Positions 54,967 through 63,975 of a DNA stretch of 64,000 bases are shown here, piece after piece (position 1 is the first letter of the stretch; each line of letters begins with the position of its first letter). The stretch spans positions 3,968,001-4,032,000 of the forward strand of contig NZ_CP109009.1 of the NCBI RefSeq assembly GCF_036226685.1, given 5' to 3'. The DNA comes from Streptomyces sp. NBC_00690 (GTDB taxonomy: Bacteria > Actinomycetota > Actinomycetes > Streptomycetales > Streptomycetaceae). The notes beneath the pieces are model-generated. The model was given only the letters and a program-made list of their open reading frames with translations. It did not search any database and had not been told where the DNA came from. The position numbers and the translations under genes are program-made.

Positions 54967-55134
54967 ATGCCCGTGATCACCCTTTTGATCGAGCAGTACG
55001 TACAAGTGCGGTTCGGCTTCATGGCCGCCCTGGGGCTCGCCCTGCTCACGGTCGGCGTGAAGTCCGAGAACGCCACCTGCGCAGGTATCGGCGGACTGCT
55101 GCTGATGGCCCCGCTGATCTCCTCAGGCGGCTGA
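54967..55134 (+). CDS. Small membrane protein
   Basis: A 55-residue protein with two hydrophobic segments (FGFMAALGLALLTVGV; GIGGLLLMAPLIS). ATG at 54967 has AGGAGG eight bases upstream, while an ATG at 54952 overlaps that site and is less likely. A GC-rich terminator follows. Confidence 0.75.
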   Translation: MPVITLLIEQYVQVRFGFMAALGLALLTVGVKSENATCAGIGGLLLMAPLISSGG

Positions 55135-55146
55135 TCCACCCCGAGC

Positions 55147-55171
55147 GGGCGGCGGGACCCGACCGCCGCCC
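55147..55171 (+). terminator. Terminator of the small membrane protein gene
   Basis: GGGCGGCGG and CCGCCGCCC, perfect 9-bp stem, seven-base loop, 12 bases past the stop. Confidence 0.7.
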
Positions 55172-55290
55172 CATCCACCCGGGGCGCCCGTGTGAACGAC
55201 GGGCACATCTCACCGGAGTGCCCCCGCTCAGCAATACGCCCTGCTCACTCAAACGCCCTGCTCACCGAAGCGCCCTGCTCACTGGAGTAC

Positions 55291-56535
55291 CTAGAACACG
55301 TCCGGGCACCAGGGCCGCTTCGGTGTGCGGAACACCCGCTCGGCCACCCGCGCCGCGCCTTCCCGGTGCTCCTCCAACGTCCCCAACTCGACCAGCCGCA
55401 GCGCCGATTCATCGCCGAGGTACAGCGCACCCAACTCCCGTACGTCGAGAGTCAGATCCGCGGAGTCCGTCGTCCTCGTACAGTGCGCGCCCTGTTCGGA
55501 CACCTCCAACCGGTAGCGCCCCGACGCCAGACCGAGCCCGTCGTGGATCTCCAGCACCAGAGTCGCCGATACGTCGTAGGTGCGCGCCTCTAGGGCCCGT
55601 ACGACATCGAGGACCCGCAGCCACAGGAAGTCCGCGTGGGTGTGGACCTTGGCCGCCCGGGGGTCGGGCAGCAGTCGGGGCAACAGGTCGTCCGGAGCGC
55701 GATGTCCGGAGCGCAGTGTGGTGACCCAGTCGATAGAGCAGACGTAGTTCCACAGCGCCCGCTCGGCGGCGGGATTCAGGGCGATCATCTCGCTGACCTG
55801 GGCCGTGTTCTGCGGCTGCTTGGCGCGGCCCCAGTGGTCGTCGCACTGGTAGGCGAGCAGCCCGTCTACCTGGCCTTCGGCCGTGCGGTGGACGGCGTAG
55901 AACTGTTCCTTCAACGGCTGGCTCGGGACCTTCAGCGCACCGGTGCTCACCTGCCACCAGCGCTCGGTGCGGCTCACCGTGCCCGGCCGGTCGGCCGCGA
56001 GGCGCTCATGCAGTTGCGGACCGAGCACCCGGACGTCCGCCGGGTCCACCAGGTCGATGCGGCCACCATCCGTGGGCCCCGCCCATCGGCGGTCCAGGCC
56101 CGTGCGCGGCAGATCGATCTCCCATTCGGTCATCCAGGTCGCCGGGCCGAACCCGTAGCGCCCGTAGATCGGGTACTCGGCCGAGATCAAGGAGGCCACC
56201 GCATCACCGCGCTCCTTGGCCACCGCGAGGTCCGCGGTCATCAGCCTGCTGAGCAGCCCGCGACGGCGGTGGGTCGGGGATACCGTGACATTGGTGATCG
56301 CGTTCGACGGCACGGTGGCGCCGCCGACCACGGTGAGCCGCTGGGCGAAGGTGCGGTACGTCGCCACACAGCGCCCGTCGTCGAAGGCACCGAGCGTCCG
56401 GGCGAGGTCCACTCCGGTACGGCGGGCCGCGATCTCTTCGGCGGAGGGCGTCGGGGGTTGCAGGAACCCGGTGGCCACAGCCCTGAGCCAGTCGGGGAAC
56501 TCGGATTCCATGACAGCACGGGATTCGATGGTCAT
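55291..56535 (-). CDS. Eis-like GNAT N-acetyltransferase
   Basis: The 414-residue protein has an N-terminal GNAT domain ([21 protein letters not shown], the acetyl-CoA loop RRRGLL), [10 protein letters not shown], a second atypical GNAT domain and a C-terminal SCP2-like sterol carrier domain ([23 protein letters not shown]). It ends with a C-terminal carboxylate-like DVF. This architecture matches mycobacterial Eis, which acetylates several amines of aminoglycosides. The start is ATG 56535. Confidence 0.9.
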   Translation of the reverse strand: MTIESRAVMESEFPDWLRAVATGFLQPPTPSAEEIAARRTGVDLARTLGAFDDGRCVATYRTFAQRLTVVGGATVPSNAITNVTVSPTHRRRGLLSRLMTADLAVAKERGDAVASLISAEYPIYGRYGFGPATWMTEWEIDLPRTGLDRRWAGPTDGGRIDLVDPADVRVLGPQLHERLAADRPGTVSRTERWWQVSTGALKVPSQPLKEQFYAVHRTAEGQVDGLLAYQCDDHWGRAKQPQNTAQVSEMIALNPAAERALWNYVCSIDWVTTLRSGHRAPDDLLPRLLPDPRAAKVHTHADFLWLRVLDVVRALEARTYDVSATLVLEIHDGLGLASGRYRLEVSEQGAHCTRTTDSADLTLDVRELGALYLGDESALRLVELGTLEEHREGAARVAERVFRTPKRPWCPDVF

Positions 56536-56560
56536 GCCATCCAAGCTAGGCAGAGTGCGC

Positions 56561-57517
56561 TCAGAATGTCGCGCGGATTTCGCCGACCTCACGACCGCCG
56601 CCGAGGAGTGGTGCCCGCCCGATCCTGGTCAGCACCGGAGCGTGCACGCCCATCCGCTCCACCGCCCGTGCCAACACCGGCCCGAGCGCCCTGCCCCCAC
56701 CGTCGTCGATCTTGAAGGCGAGGGCGCGGCCGTCGGCGAGCGCGATCGCCTGCACCGCCTCGGCGCCCATCTTCGCGAGCGTCCCCGGCACCTCCCGCAT
56801 CAGCCAGGTGTCGGCGCGCCGCGTGCCGGCCACGTACTCGGGGTGCGCGCGCATCGCGTCCGCCACCCGCCGCCCCACCGTGCCGAGGTCGGCCCGGACC
56901 AGCGAGGAGAAGGCCCGGGCCAGCCCCACCAGACTGATCGCCATCAGCGGCGCACCGCACCCGTCCGTACCGACGGCCGCGACCCGCTCGCCCGCGGCCT
57001 CCTCCACCACCTCACGCACCAGGAGTTGCAGCGGGTGCGCGGGGTCGAGATAGCCCGCACGGTCCCAGCCGTTGTGCGCACAGGCCGCCAGCATCGCCGC
57101 ATGCTTCCCGGAGCAGTTCATGGTGATCCGGTCGCGTATCCCGCCCGCGGCGAGGTACGCCTCGGCTTCGACCGGGTCGAGCGGCAGATCGGGGGGCGTA
57201 CGGAGTTCGTCGACGGAGATGGAGTGCTCGGCGAGCATCGTGCGGACCAGGTCGAGGTGGAATCCCTCACCGGAGTGGCTCGCGGCGGCCAGCGCCAACC
57301 GCTCCCCGGACAGATCGAGCCCCGCACGCAGCACCGCCGCGGCCTGGAACGGCTTGCTGCTGGACCGGGGGAAGACCGGCGCGAAGGGGTCCCCGAGCGC
57401 GAACTCGACCTCGCCGTCCGCCGTGAGGGCCACCAGGGAGCCGCGGTGGTGCCCCTCGATGAATCCGGAGCGTACGACCTCGGCCAGCACGGGGGGTACG
57501 GCAGGAGTGGTGCTCAT
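56561..57517 (-). CDS. L-asparaginase II family protein
   Basis: The 318-residue protein has the asparaginase II pattern: [63 protein letters not shown] and [12 protein letters not shown]. It is the thermolabile-type Rhizobium asparaginase family, which hydrolyses asparagine to aspartate. GGAGG precedes ATG at 57517. The Eis-like gene is 25 bases downstream and may be co-transcribed. Confidence 0.9.
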   Translation of the reverse strand: MSTTPAVPPVLAEVVRSGFIEGHHRGSLVALTADGEVEFALGDPFAPVFPRSSSKPFQAAAVLRAGLDLSGERLALAAASHSGEGFHLDLVRTMLAEHSISVDELRTPPDLPLDPVEAEAYLAAGGIRDRITMNCSGKHAAMLAACAHNGWDRAGYLDPAHPLQLLVREVVEEAAGERVAAVGTDGCGAPLMAISLVGLARAFSSLVRADLGTVGRRVADAMRAHPEYVAGTRRADTWLMREVPGTLAKMGAEAVQAIALADGRALAFKIDDGGGRALGPVLARAVERMGVHAPVLTRIGRAPLLGGGREVGEIRATF

Positions 57518-57559
57518 CGTCGTTCCTCCACAACGGCGACCCACCCCCGAAGGATCGCT

Positions 57560-58255
57560 TCAGGTCAGCAGGTCATCAACTTGGGCTTCGCCCTCACGGT
57601 ACCTGCGGGCGATCTCCGCGCTGCATTCGTCCGCCGTGCGTTGCAGCGCCTGGCGCCGATGGGAAACCTGCTGCTCATAGCGGCTGAGCCGGCCGAGTCC
57701 TGCCCGGAGCTCATCGCCCGTGCGGGCATCGAGGTCGGACAGTTCCACATCGGCGAGCATGTCGGCCGCCAGCCGTCGGTACTCCTCGGTGTGGGGCGTC
57801 GACAGCGTCACATGACGGGCGGAGGTGCGGTGCCGCGAGGGCGTGTCGGTGAGGATCTCGGAGAGCCGGTCGACGACCGCGGCTTCGGGGTCGATGGGGG
57901 TGTCGGGAGCGCTGCGCCGGGCCAGTTCCGCCCGGAGGATGTCGATCCGCCCTTGCAGCAGGCGTCGTACGTAGCTCAGATCGGCCTCGTCGCGCTGGGA
58001 GTCGCGGCGCAGGGTGCGCAGTTCGGGCAGCCGCAACGCCGGCAGTTCGTGCCGCACCGCATCGGGCAGGACTTCGGTGCGGGAGAGCGGATCGGTGTCG
58101 GGCCGGGCGCCGTCCGTGGGGGCCTGGTCGGTTCGCACGGTGGCGTCCACGGCGCGTTGTTGGGGTGGGAGGGCCGGTCGGGCCGTCGCCATCGCCAGGG
58201 GAGAGGTGGGGTTCGATGCAGGACCGGCAGGCTGTCCCGTGCCAGATGTATTCAT
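57560..58255 (-). CDS. rsiG: RsiG, c-di-GMP-binding anti-sigma factor of WhiG
   Basis: The 231-residue protein has both diagnostic E(x)3S(x)2R(x)3Q(x)3D motifs: EADLSYVRRLLQGRID at Glu90-Asp105 and EQQVSHRRQALQRTAD at Glu194-Asp209, in an antiparallel coiled coil. RsiG in S. venezuelae binds a c-di-GMP dimer and then holds sigma-WhiG, so sporulation waits until c-di-GMP falls. ATG at 58255 has GGAGG six bases upstream. The N-terminal 65 residues are Pro/Ala-rich and probably disordered. Confidence 0.95.
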   Translation of the reverse strand: MNTSGTGQPAGPASNPTSPLAMATARPALPPQQRAVDATVRTDQAPTDGARPDTDPLSRTEVLPDAVRHELPALRLPELRTLRRDSQRDEADLSYVRRLLQGRIDILRAELARRSAPDTPIDPEAAVVDRLSEILTDTPSRHRTSARHVTLSTPHTEEYRRLAADMLADVELSDLDARTGDELRAGLGRLSRYEQQVSHRRQALQRTADECSAEIARRYREGEAQVDDLLT

Positions 58256-58994
58256 CGGATACCTCCGTGGGTGCTCCGCCCGACGGGGCGGAAGGGGGAA
58301 GGACTCCTGCGGAGCTCGGTGGGAGCGACGCGTGCGGAGCGGGGCAGGAGCGGCGACTCGTACGCGAGGACCGGGAGCCCGTGGTGGCGGGCCCGGCGCG
58401 GCGGGGCGCAATCGGGTACCGGAGCCCTGTCGGCGCCGTTGAGTTCGGTGGCGGTGGCGGCGGCGCATGGCGTGGGATGCGGGGGCGGTGGCAGGGCGCG
58501 GCCGTGGGGTACGGCCGCCATCCGGTGGTCCCCGTCGACTGGCCACCCGCACCGGGGCGTCTGCGCGCTGCCCGAGCCCCGAAGGCCCGAGCCGCGTCGG
58601 GGGACCTGTTGGCCGCCGTACGGGCGGTGACGGGCGGTGGAGCTGGTGTAAGACCTCAACGGAGCACTCCGGGCGGGCGGCCGGCAACGAAGCAGAAACG
58701 GCACGGCACGAGCCGTGTGATCCCCTCCCCTCAGGGAGGAGTGCGTCAGTCACGCATTCCGTCTCCTCGACCTCGACCGGTGCATGGGGTCTCCCCGGGC
58801 CCCGAGGGCCGAAGGTGAGGCCGCACCCGGCCGCAGGGGCCGGATGTGGGGCCTCCCACGACCGGACGGGCCCGGGACGGCTCTCCCCGGGCGCGGGATC
58901 GAGGGGAAGCACCGCCTCTGAGTGCATCGTGCCATTCCGCTACCGTCCGACGCAGGTGCTCTGCACCCGTTCAGCCCCAGATAGGTTGGTCTGT
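58256..58994. other. Divergent rsiG/dtd gap with a stable hairpin
   Basis: 739 bases with no supported gene; open frames here are Pro/Arg/Gly-rich shadows. It contains a hairpin at 58817-58855 and holds both promoters. A TAGGTT box lies 13 bases before the dtd start. Confidence 0.5.
58817..58855. other. Long interrupted hairpin in the rsiG/dtd divergent region
   Basis: GAGGCC, CAC, CCGGCC pair with GGCCGG, GTG, GGCCTC across a five-base loop with small bulges, about 15 bp in total. A terminator is unexpected in a divergent gap, so an attenuator or an RNA gene end is possible. Confidence 0.5.
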
Positions 58995-59432
58995 ATGCGT
59001 GCGGTGGTGCAGAGGGTGGACGGCGCGAGCGTCGTCGTGACGGACGGGTCCGGGACCGAGACGGTCGGCGAGATCATCGGCGAGGGGCTGTGTGTGCTGG
59101 TGGGGGTCACCCATGAGGACACCCCGGAGAAGGCGGCCCAACTGGCCCGCAAGCTCTGGTCGCTGCGGATTCTTACGGATGAGAAGTCCTGCTCGGACGT
59201 AAATGCGCCCTTGCTGGTGATTTCCCAGTTCACTCTCTACGGGGACGCCCGCAAGGGCCGCCGCCCGACCTGGAACGCCGCCGCGCCCGGCCCGGTCGCT
59301 GAGCCCCTCGTGGACGAGGTGGTGGCCCAGCTCAGAAGCCTGGGCGCACGTGTGGAGACGGGCCGCTTCGGGGCGGACATGCGGGTCACGCTCACCAACC
59401 AGGGACCGTTCACAGTGCTGGTAGAGATGTAG
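58995..59432 (+). CDS. dtd: D-aminoacyl-tRNA deacylase
   Basis: The 145-residue protein has the DTD signatures: [22 protein letters not shown] and the C-terminal NQGPFT (GP cis-proline motif). It hydrolyses D-amino acids from mischarged tRNAs. The 145 residues match the family length. Leaderless start likely. Confidence 0.95.
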   Translation: MRAVVQRVDGASVVVTDGSGTETVGEIIGEGLCVLVGVTHEDTPEKAAQLARKLWSLRILTDEKSCSDVNAPLLVISQFTLYGDARKGRRPTWNAAAPGPVAEPLVDEVVAQLRSLGARVETGRFGADMRVTLTNQGPFTVLVEM

Positions 59433-59598
59433 CCGACCGGCTGCCGTACGGGCACCCCGTAAGTACCGGATGTCCCGGACGTACCAAACGCCGTCCGGGC
59501 GCCCCCGTACCCGACGCTTGTGCGGGCACCTCGTCCGTACCGGGCGCTGTACGGGCCCGGAGCCCCCGGCCCCGTCCCCGTACAGCACACAGGCGCCC

Positions 59599-60567
59599 CT
59601 ACGGCTCCACCACGGTCTCTTGGGCCGCGGCGGTGTCGCCCGCCAGCAGTTCGGCGTCCACGGGCACGTTCCGCTTCACCAGCGCGAGGGCGATCGGACC
59701 GAGCTCGTGGTGGCGTACGGACGTGGTGATGAAGCCGAGTTTGCGACCGTCCTCGCCGCCGTCCGAAGCCAGCCGCACCGGGGTGCCCGGGGTCGGCAGA
59801 TGGACCTCGCTGCCGTCGAGGTGCAGGAAGACCAGCCGCCGCGGCGGCTTACCCAGGTTCTCGACGCGCGCCACGGTCTCCTGACCGCGGTAGCACCCCT
59901 TCTGGAGATGGACCGCGCTACCGATCAGACCCACCTCGTGCGGGATGGTGCGGTGGTCCGTCTCGAAGCCGACCCGGGGACGGTGGGCCTCCACGCGCAG
60001 CGCCTCATGGGCCAGCACTCCCGCCAGCGGGCCGTGGGCGGCGGCATAGGACTCCAGTTCGGCCCGGGGCAGGAACACATCCCGTCCGTACGGGGTCTCC
60101 CGCACGGCCACGTTCTCGGGGACTTCCGCGATGGACCCGGCGGGCAGCTGGATCAACGCGATGTCCTCGGTGCGGTCAGCGACCTCGACCCGGTAGAAGA
60201 ACTTCATCGATTCCAGATAGGCGATCAGCGCCTCCTGGCTACCCGGCTCCACATGGGCCCAGAGGGTGTCACCGGTGTCGACCAGGGAGAGCCCGTGTTC
60301 GATGTGGCCGTTGGAGGAGAGGATCAGGGCCTCGGTGGCCTGACCGGGACGCAAGTCGGTCAGATGCTGGGTCACCAGCAGATGCAGCCAGGTCAACCGG
60401 TCTTCCCCGGTGACGGTGAGGACTCCCCGGTGGGACAGGTCGACCAGTCCCTTGCCGTCCACGAGGGTGCGTTGTTCGCGGAAGATGTCGCCGTAGTGCG
60501 CGGCGACGCCTTCGTCGACTCCTTCTGCGGGGACGGCACCGGGAAGGGACAGCAGTGGGCTCTTCAT
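59599..60567 (-). CDS. ygfZ: YgfZ/GcvT-like folate-binding protein
   Basis: The 322-residue protein has the GcvT fold and the YgfZ hallmark KGCYRGQE at 223-230 (Cys227 region). It helps Fe-S cluster assembly or repair in other bacteria. ATG at 60567 leaves an eleven-base gap to the nur stop, so the two are likely co-transcribed. Confidence 0.92.
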   Translation of the reverse strand: MKSPLLSLPGAVPAEGVDEGVAAHYGDIFREQRTLVDGKGLVDLSHRGVLTVTGEDRLTWLHLLVTQHLTDLRPGQATEALILSSNGHIEHGLSLVDTGDTLWAHVEPGSQEALIAYLESMKFFYRVEVADRTEDIALIQLPAGSIAEVPENVAVRETPYGRDVFLPRAELESYAAAHGPLAGVLAHEALRVEAHRPRVGFETDHRTIPHEVGLIGSAVHLQKGCYRGQETVARVENLGKPPRRLVFLHLDGSEVHLPTPGTPVRLASDGGEDGRKLGFITTSVRHHELGPIALALVKRNVPVDAELLAGDTAAAQETVVEP

Positions 60568-60577
60568 GGGAGCAAGC

Positions 60578-61027
60578 CTACGACTCGGTCGTGGCGGGCC
60601 GGGTGGGCGTCTTGGCCGCACAGCTCTGACAGCGGCCGAAGATCGCGAAGTGCTTCATGTCCGTGTCGAACCCGAAGGTCTCCCGGAGCTTCGCGGTGAA
60701 CTCCGCGGCGACCTCGATGTCCGCCTCGATCACACCGGTGCAGTCACGGCAGACCAGATGCATGTGGTGGTGGCGATCGGCGAGGTGATAGGTGGGAGCG
60801 CCGTGCCCCAGGTGCGCATGGGAGACGAGCCCCAGCTCTTCGAGCAGCTCCAGCGTCCGGTAGACGGTGGAGATGTTCACGCCCGACGCGGTCCTGCGCA
60901 CCTCGCAGAGGATGTCGTCGGGCGTCGCGTGTTCCAGCGTGTCGACGGCTTCGAGGACAAGCTGGCGCTGCGGGGTCAGCCGGTAGCCACGCCGCCGTAG
61001 GTCGCTCTTCCAATCGGTGCTCACCAC
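60578..61027 (-). CDS. nur: Nur, nickel-responsive Fur-family regulator
   Basis: The 149-residue protein begins MVSTDWKSDL, as in S. coelicolor Nur, with the Fur winged HTH (INISTVYRTLELLEELGL, here VNISTVYRTL). The metal region is LADRHHHMHLVCRDC plus His33 in EHATPDD, giving the nickel-site His cluster. CxxC pairs are CRDC and CQSC. Nur binds DNA with nickel and controls nickel uptake and superoxide dismutase genes. TACACT lies 12 bases before the start, fitting leaderless translation. Confidence 0.93.
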   Translation of the reverse strand: MVSTDWKSDLRRRGYRLTPQRQLVLEAVDTLEHATPDDILCEVRRTASGVNISTVYRTLELLEELGLVSHAHLGHGAPTYHLADRHHHMHLVCRDCTGVIEADIEVAAEFTAKLRETFGFDTDMKHFAIFGRCQSCAAKTPTRPATTES

Positions 61028-61128
61028 GCCCCCAGTGTAGGCAGGGGCGCGGGGTGTGCTCGGGCTCCGAGCCCGGCGGTCCCCGTGGAGACCGCCGGAG
61101 CGGGTCCTACCGGAAGTGCCGGAGCGGC

Positions 61129-61701
61129 CTACCGGAAGAAGGCGATGCCGTCGTCCGGGAGGTCGCCGAGGTCCTTGGCCCAGTTCTCGACCTGGTCCGG
61201 AGTGACGACCTTCTTCAGGTGCGCGGACATGTACGGGCGCAGGGGCACGTCCGGGGTGGTCTTCTCGCCCACCCACATCAGATCGCCCTTGACGTAGCCG
61301 TAGAGCCGCTTGCCACCGCTGTAGGGGCCGGATGCGGCAGTGCGGGCGACCGCGTCGGTGACCAGGTCGATCTGCGGCTTCTGGTCGGCGAGCTCGCCGT
61401 ACCAGACCTCGACGATGCCCTGGTCACGGACCATGACCGCTTCGATCTTGCGGTCCTTGTCGATGCGCCAGTAGCCGTGCTCGCTCTCCAGCGGCTTGAC
61501 CTTGTTGCCCTCGGCGTCGAGGACCCAGGAGCGCGAGGTGTACTCGACGAAGTCCCGACCGTCATGGCTGAAGGTGACCGACTGGCCGAAGTTGCACTTC
61601 TCGGCGCCGGGGAAGTCGGAGACTCCAGCGCCCTCCCAGGTACCGAGGAGAAAGGCGAGGGGGACGAGGTCCGGGTTCAGGTCGGACGGAATCTCGATCA
61701 T
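61129..61701 (-). CDS. Nitrobindin-like (FABP/DUF1794) beta-barrel protein
   Basis: The 190-residue protein carries GTWEGAG near residue 20 (the GxWxGxG motif), a ten-stranded barrel pattern and a His in YMSAHLKK that may ligate haem. Nitrobindins bind ferric haem, react with nitric oxide and peroxynitrite. It neighbours nur and ygfZ. Confidence 0.87.
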   Translation of the reverse strand: MIEIPSDLNPDLVPLAFLLGTWEGAGVSDFPGAEKCNFGQSVTFSHDGRDFVEYTSRSWVLDAEGNKVKPLESEHGYWRIDKDRKIEAVMVRDQGIVEVWYGELADQKPQIDLVTDAVARTAASGPYSGGKRLYGYVKGDLMWVGEKTTPDVPLRPYMSAHLKKVVTPDQVENWAKDLGDLPDDGIAFFR

Positions 61702-61823
61702 GAGGGCTCTGGCGATCTGTAGGGGAAGGTGCGGTACGGGAGCACGAAGCGGTCGGGGCCTTGCTGACGGATCGAGCCATAGGGCTTAGATCCAGCCAGG
61801 AGGCAAGATCCACCGACTGGACG

Positions 61824-61925
61824 CTAGCGCTGCCCCTGGTAGAGCTTCTTCACGGTCAGCCACGCGAAGGCACCGACGCCGACGCAGACCAGGACCAGCA
61901 GGGCTTCGAAGAATGCCTCAAGCAC
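61824..61925 (-). CDS. Small membrane peptide, 33 residues
   Basis: GTG at 61925 has AGGAG six bases upstream. The peptide is a single hydrophobic helix, LLVLVCVGVGAFAWLTV, flanked by FFEA and KKLYQGQR. The codon pattern is normal. It was too short for usual ORF detection but looks genuine. It may be an uncharacterised small membrane protein of the locus. Confidence 0.7.
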   Translation of the reverse strand: MLEAFFEALLVLVCVGVGAFAWLTVKKLYQGQR

Positions 61926-61985
61926 AGTGTGCTCCTCGCGGTGACTCGACATGAGCTGTGGTGAGCGGTGGGCCGACGGGAATCG

Positions 61986-62020
61986 GACCGGGCCCCAGCC
62001 TAATGGGTTGGGGCCCGGTC
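61986..62020 (-). terminator. Terminator downstream of the membrane protein operon
   Basis: GACCGGGCCCCA and TGGGGCCCGGTC, perfect 12-bp stem, eleven-base loop. It lies beyond the stop at 62120. Confidence 0.78.
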
Positions 62021-62066
62021 AGATGTGTGAGGTCGCCCGACGTGACGCGGGCCCCATCGCGGCCGG

Positions 62067-62110
62067 GCGCCGGCCGGGTGCCGGCCGGGTGCCGGCCGGG
62101 TGCCGGCCGC
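62067..62110. repeat. Four tandem 11-bp repeats
   Basis: Four units of G(T/C)GCCGGCCGG in a row between the operon stop (62120) and its terminator. Confidence 0.9.
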
Positions 62111-62119
62111 CGCTCCGGA

Positions 62120-62998
62120 TCAGCTCAGCAGCTGCATCTGGAGCGCCACCGTCTGGTGGAAGGGGACCGCCGCGGCGTTGCCCTCCTTGGCGTGGACGAC
62201 GAGCCCGATGGTGTCGCCCGCCAGGACGTACGCCTGGCGGACATGGACGCCTGCGGCCGGCTTCATCTCCACGAAGACGTCCACCAGCTCCGAGAGCGGG
62301 CTGTTCTGCCCGGGGTCCTTCCAGCTGAGGTCCGGCTCCGACAGGGTCTCCTCGGCGAGCCGCACCGACGGGTAGTCGGTGCCGCCGAAGTGGTCCATCT
62401 TGAATGCCGCCGCCGTGTCGCCCGAGTCGAACCTCAGCAGATAGGTCCGTGCCGAGGTGCCGTCGGGCATGGTCCAGCCGCGACCCGCGATGTGCCGCAG
62501 GCCGTAGTCGACGAGTGCGGTCTTCAGCTCGGCCTGGTGGACGGACTCCAACTCGTCCGCGAACCGGTCGGGAGTGACCCATCCACCGGGCAGCTTCTGG
62601 TCCGGGCGGGCGCCCTTCGGTGCCGGGAGCAGAAGCTTTCGCAGATCGGCATGGTGGATCTCGCCCGCATTGGTGTGGGTGAAGGGGCGCGGGCTGCCCT
62701 GGGGGAGGGCGGGAAGGGTGAGCTTCGGGTACTCCCATCGGCCGTCGCTCTCGGTGGCGAGACCGGGGACGTCGGTGCGCTCCATGGCGGTGATGCCGTA
62801 CGCCGTTCCCGTCGCGAGTCCGGCACACAGCAGCAGGGCGACGCTCCACCGGCCCGCGGTGCGCAGGACCCGACGGCTCCGGGGCGCGGCGGGCGTCGTC
62901 CCCGGTGCCACGGGCTGGGTCTGTGGTTCCACGGGGGCGGTCGGCGCGGATGCGGGTTCAGCGGCCTGGGGTGCAGGGTGGGTGGTCGACTCGGTCAT
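62120..62998 (-). CDS. Membrane-anchored hypothetical protein
   Basis: The 292-residue protein has a Pro/Ala/Thr-rich cytoplasmic N-terminus, one helix (VALLLCAGLATGTAYGI) and an extracellular domain of about 215 residues with no motif known to me. It overlaps the preceding gene by ATGA. Its extracellular part has the stretch LLLPAPKGARP, echoed as LLLPVPEGYR in the upstream gene, so the two are probably paralogues. Confidence 0.78.
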   Translation of the reverse strand: MTESTTHPAPQAAEPASAPTAPVEPQTQPVAPGTTPAAPRSRRVLRTAGRWSVALLLCAGLATGTAYGITAMERTDVPGLATESDGRWEYPKLTLPALPQGSPRPFTHTNAGEIHHADLRKLLLPAPKGARPDQKLPGGWVTPDRFADELESVHQAELKTALVDYGLRHIAGRGWTMPDGTSARTYLLRFDSGDTAAAFKMDHFGGTDYPSVRLAEETLSEPDLSWKDPGQNSPLSELVDVFVEMKPAAGVHVRQAYVLAGDTIGLVVHAKEGNAAAVPFHQTVALQMQLLS

Positions 62999-63975
62999 AC
63001 GTACTCCCCCGGGGACGCGATGTGATCCAACTGCTGCTTGACCAGCGCGGTCGCCGCAGACTTCTTGAAGGGCACGGTCCCGCTGATCCGGAAATTCACC
63101 AGGACCTCGCCCGTGTACGCCGCGCAGAGCATGCCGTCGAGCCCGGTCGCCTTGCCGTCCTCGTCCACCACGCTGTCCTTGGGCGCCAGTTGGCAGAAGG
63201 ACTGCGGATGCCCTTCTATCTTGGGGCCCTTGCGCGCCTTCGTCAGCTCGCCGTACTGCATCCGCTGCTGATACATGGCGCGGAGTTGCCGCTTGTTCTT
63301 CGCCCGGACGATCTCGATCCCGACCACGAGGTCGTTGTCGTCGGAGGCATAGGAACGCGCGGCGAGCCCCTCAAGGCCCAGCGAGTCGACGAGACGGTCG
63401 AACACCCGGCGTTCCTTGCTGGTCAGTTCGCGGCGCGCGGCCCCTTTCAGCACGGTCGCGGCGCGAGCACCGCTGATCTCATCGTCGTTGCCGTACTCCT
63501 CGACGTCCGGGCCGAGTCGATAGCCCTCGGGGACCGGTAGCAGCAGTTTGCTGAGCGGGGTGGAGGTACGACCGCGGTGGGCGTCGGCGGCGGGGTCGTC
63601 CCCTGCGGGAGTCAAGCTGCCCCAGGTCACCGTGGGTACGGTGCGGTCGGCGTCCTGCGCGGCGACGGTGGCATAGGTGGCGCCACCGCCGATCACCGCG
63701 AGGACGAGCGCGACGGGCAGCACCGTGCGCACCAGCACGGAACGCAGCGACCGGGCGGGCCTGCCCGGGGCAGCGGCTTCGTCTGTGTCTGTGGCTATGT
63801 CTGTGGCTGCGACGGGGCTGCTGCTGGAGGTGAGTTCCACGTCGGAGACAAGTCCGCCGGCCCCTGCCGACGCGGCCGGGCCATCACTCGTCGTACCCGT
63901 CGTGCCCGTCGTGGGGACTGAAGACGCAGCGGGCGCCGAAGACGTCGGCTGCACGGGGGAGTTCGGGGTGCTCAC
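62995..63975 (-). CDS. Membrane-anchored hypothetical protein, paralogue of the downstream gene
   Basis: The 326-residue protein has a Ser/Thr/Ala-rich N-terminus (1-70), one helix (VLPVALVLAVIGGGATYATV) and an extracellular domain with SKLLLPVPEGYRLGP. GTG at 63975 has GGAG six bases upstream and overlaps the previous stop by four bases. An operon of at least three genes continues out of the window. Confidence 0.8.
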   Translation of the reverse strand: MSTPNSPVQPTSSAPAASSVPTTGTTGTTSDGPAASAGAGGLVSDVELTSSSSPVAATDIATDTDEAAAPGRPARSLRSVLVRTVLPVALVLAVIGGGATYATVAAQDADRTVPTVTWGSLTPAGDDPAADAHRGRTSTPLSKLLLPVPEGYRLGPDVEEYGNDDEISGARAATVLKGAARRELTSKERRVFDRLVDSLGLEGLAARSYASDDNDLVVGIEIVRAKNKRQLRAMYQQRMQYGELTKARKGPKIEGHPQSFCQLAPKDSVVDEDGKATGLDGMLCAAYTGEVLVNFRISGTVPFKKSAATALVKQQLDHIASPGEYV

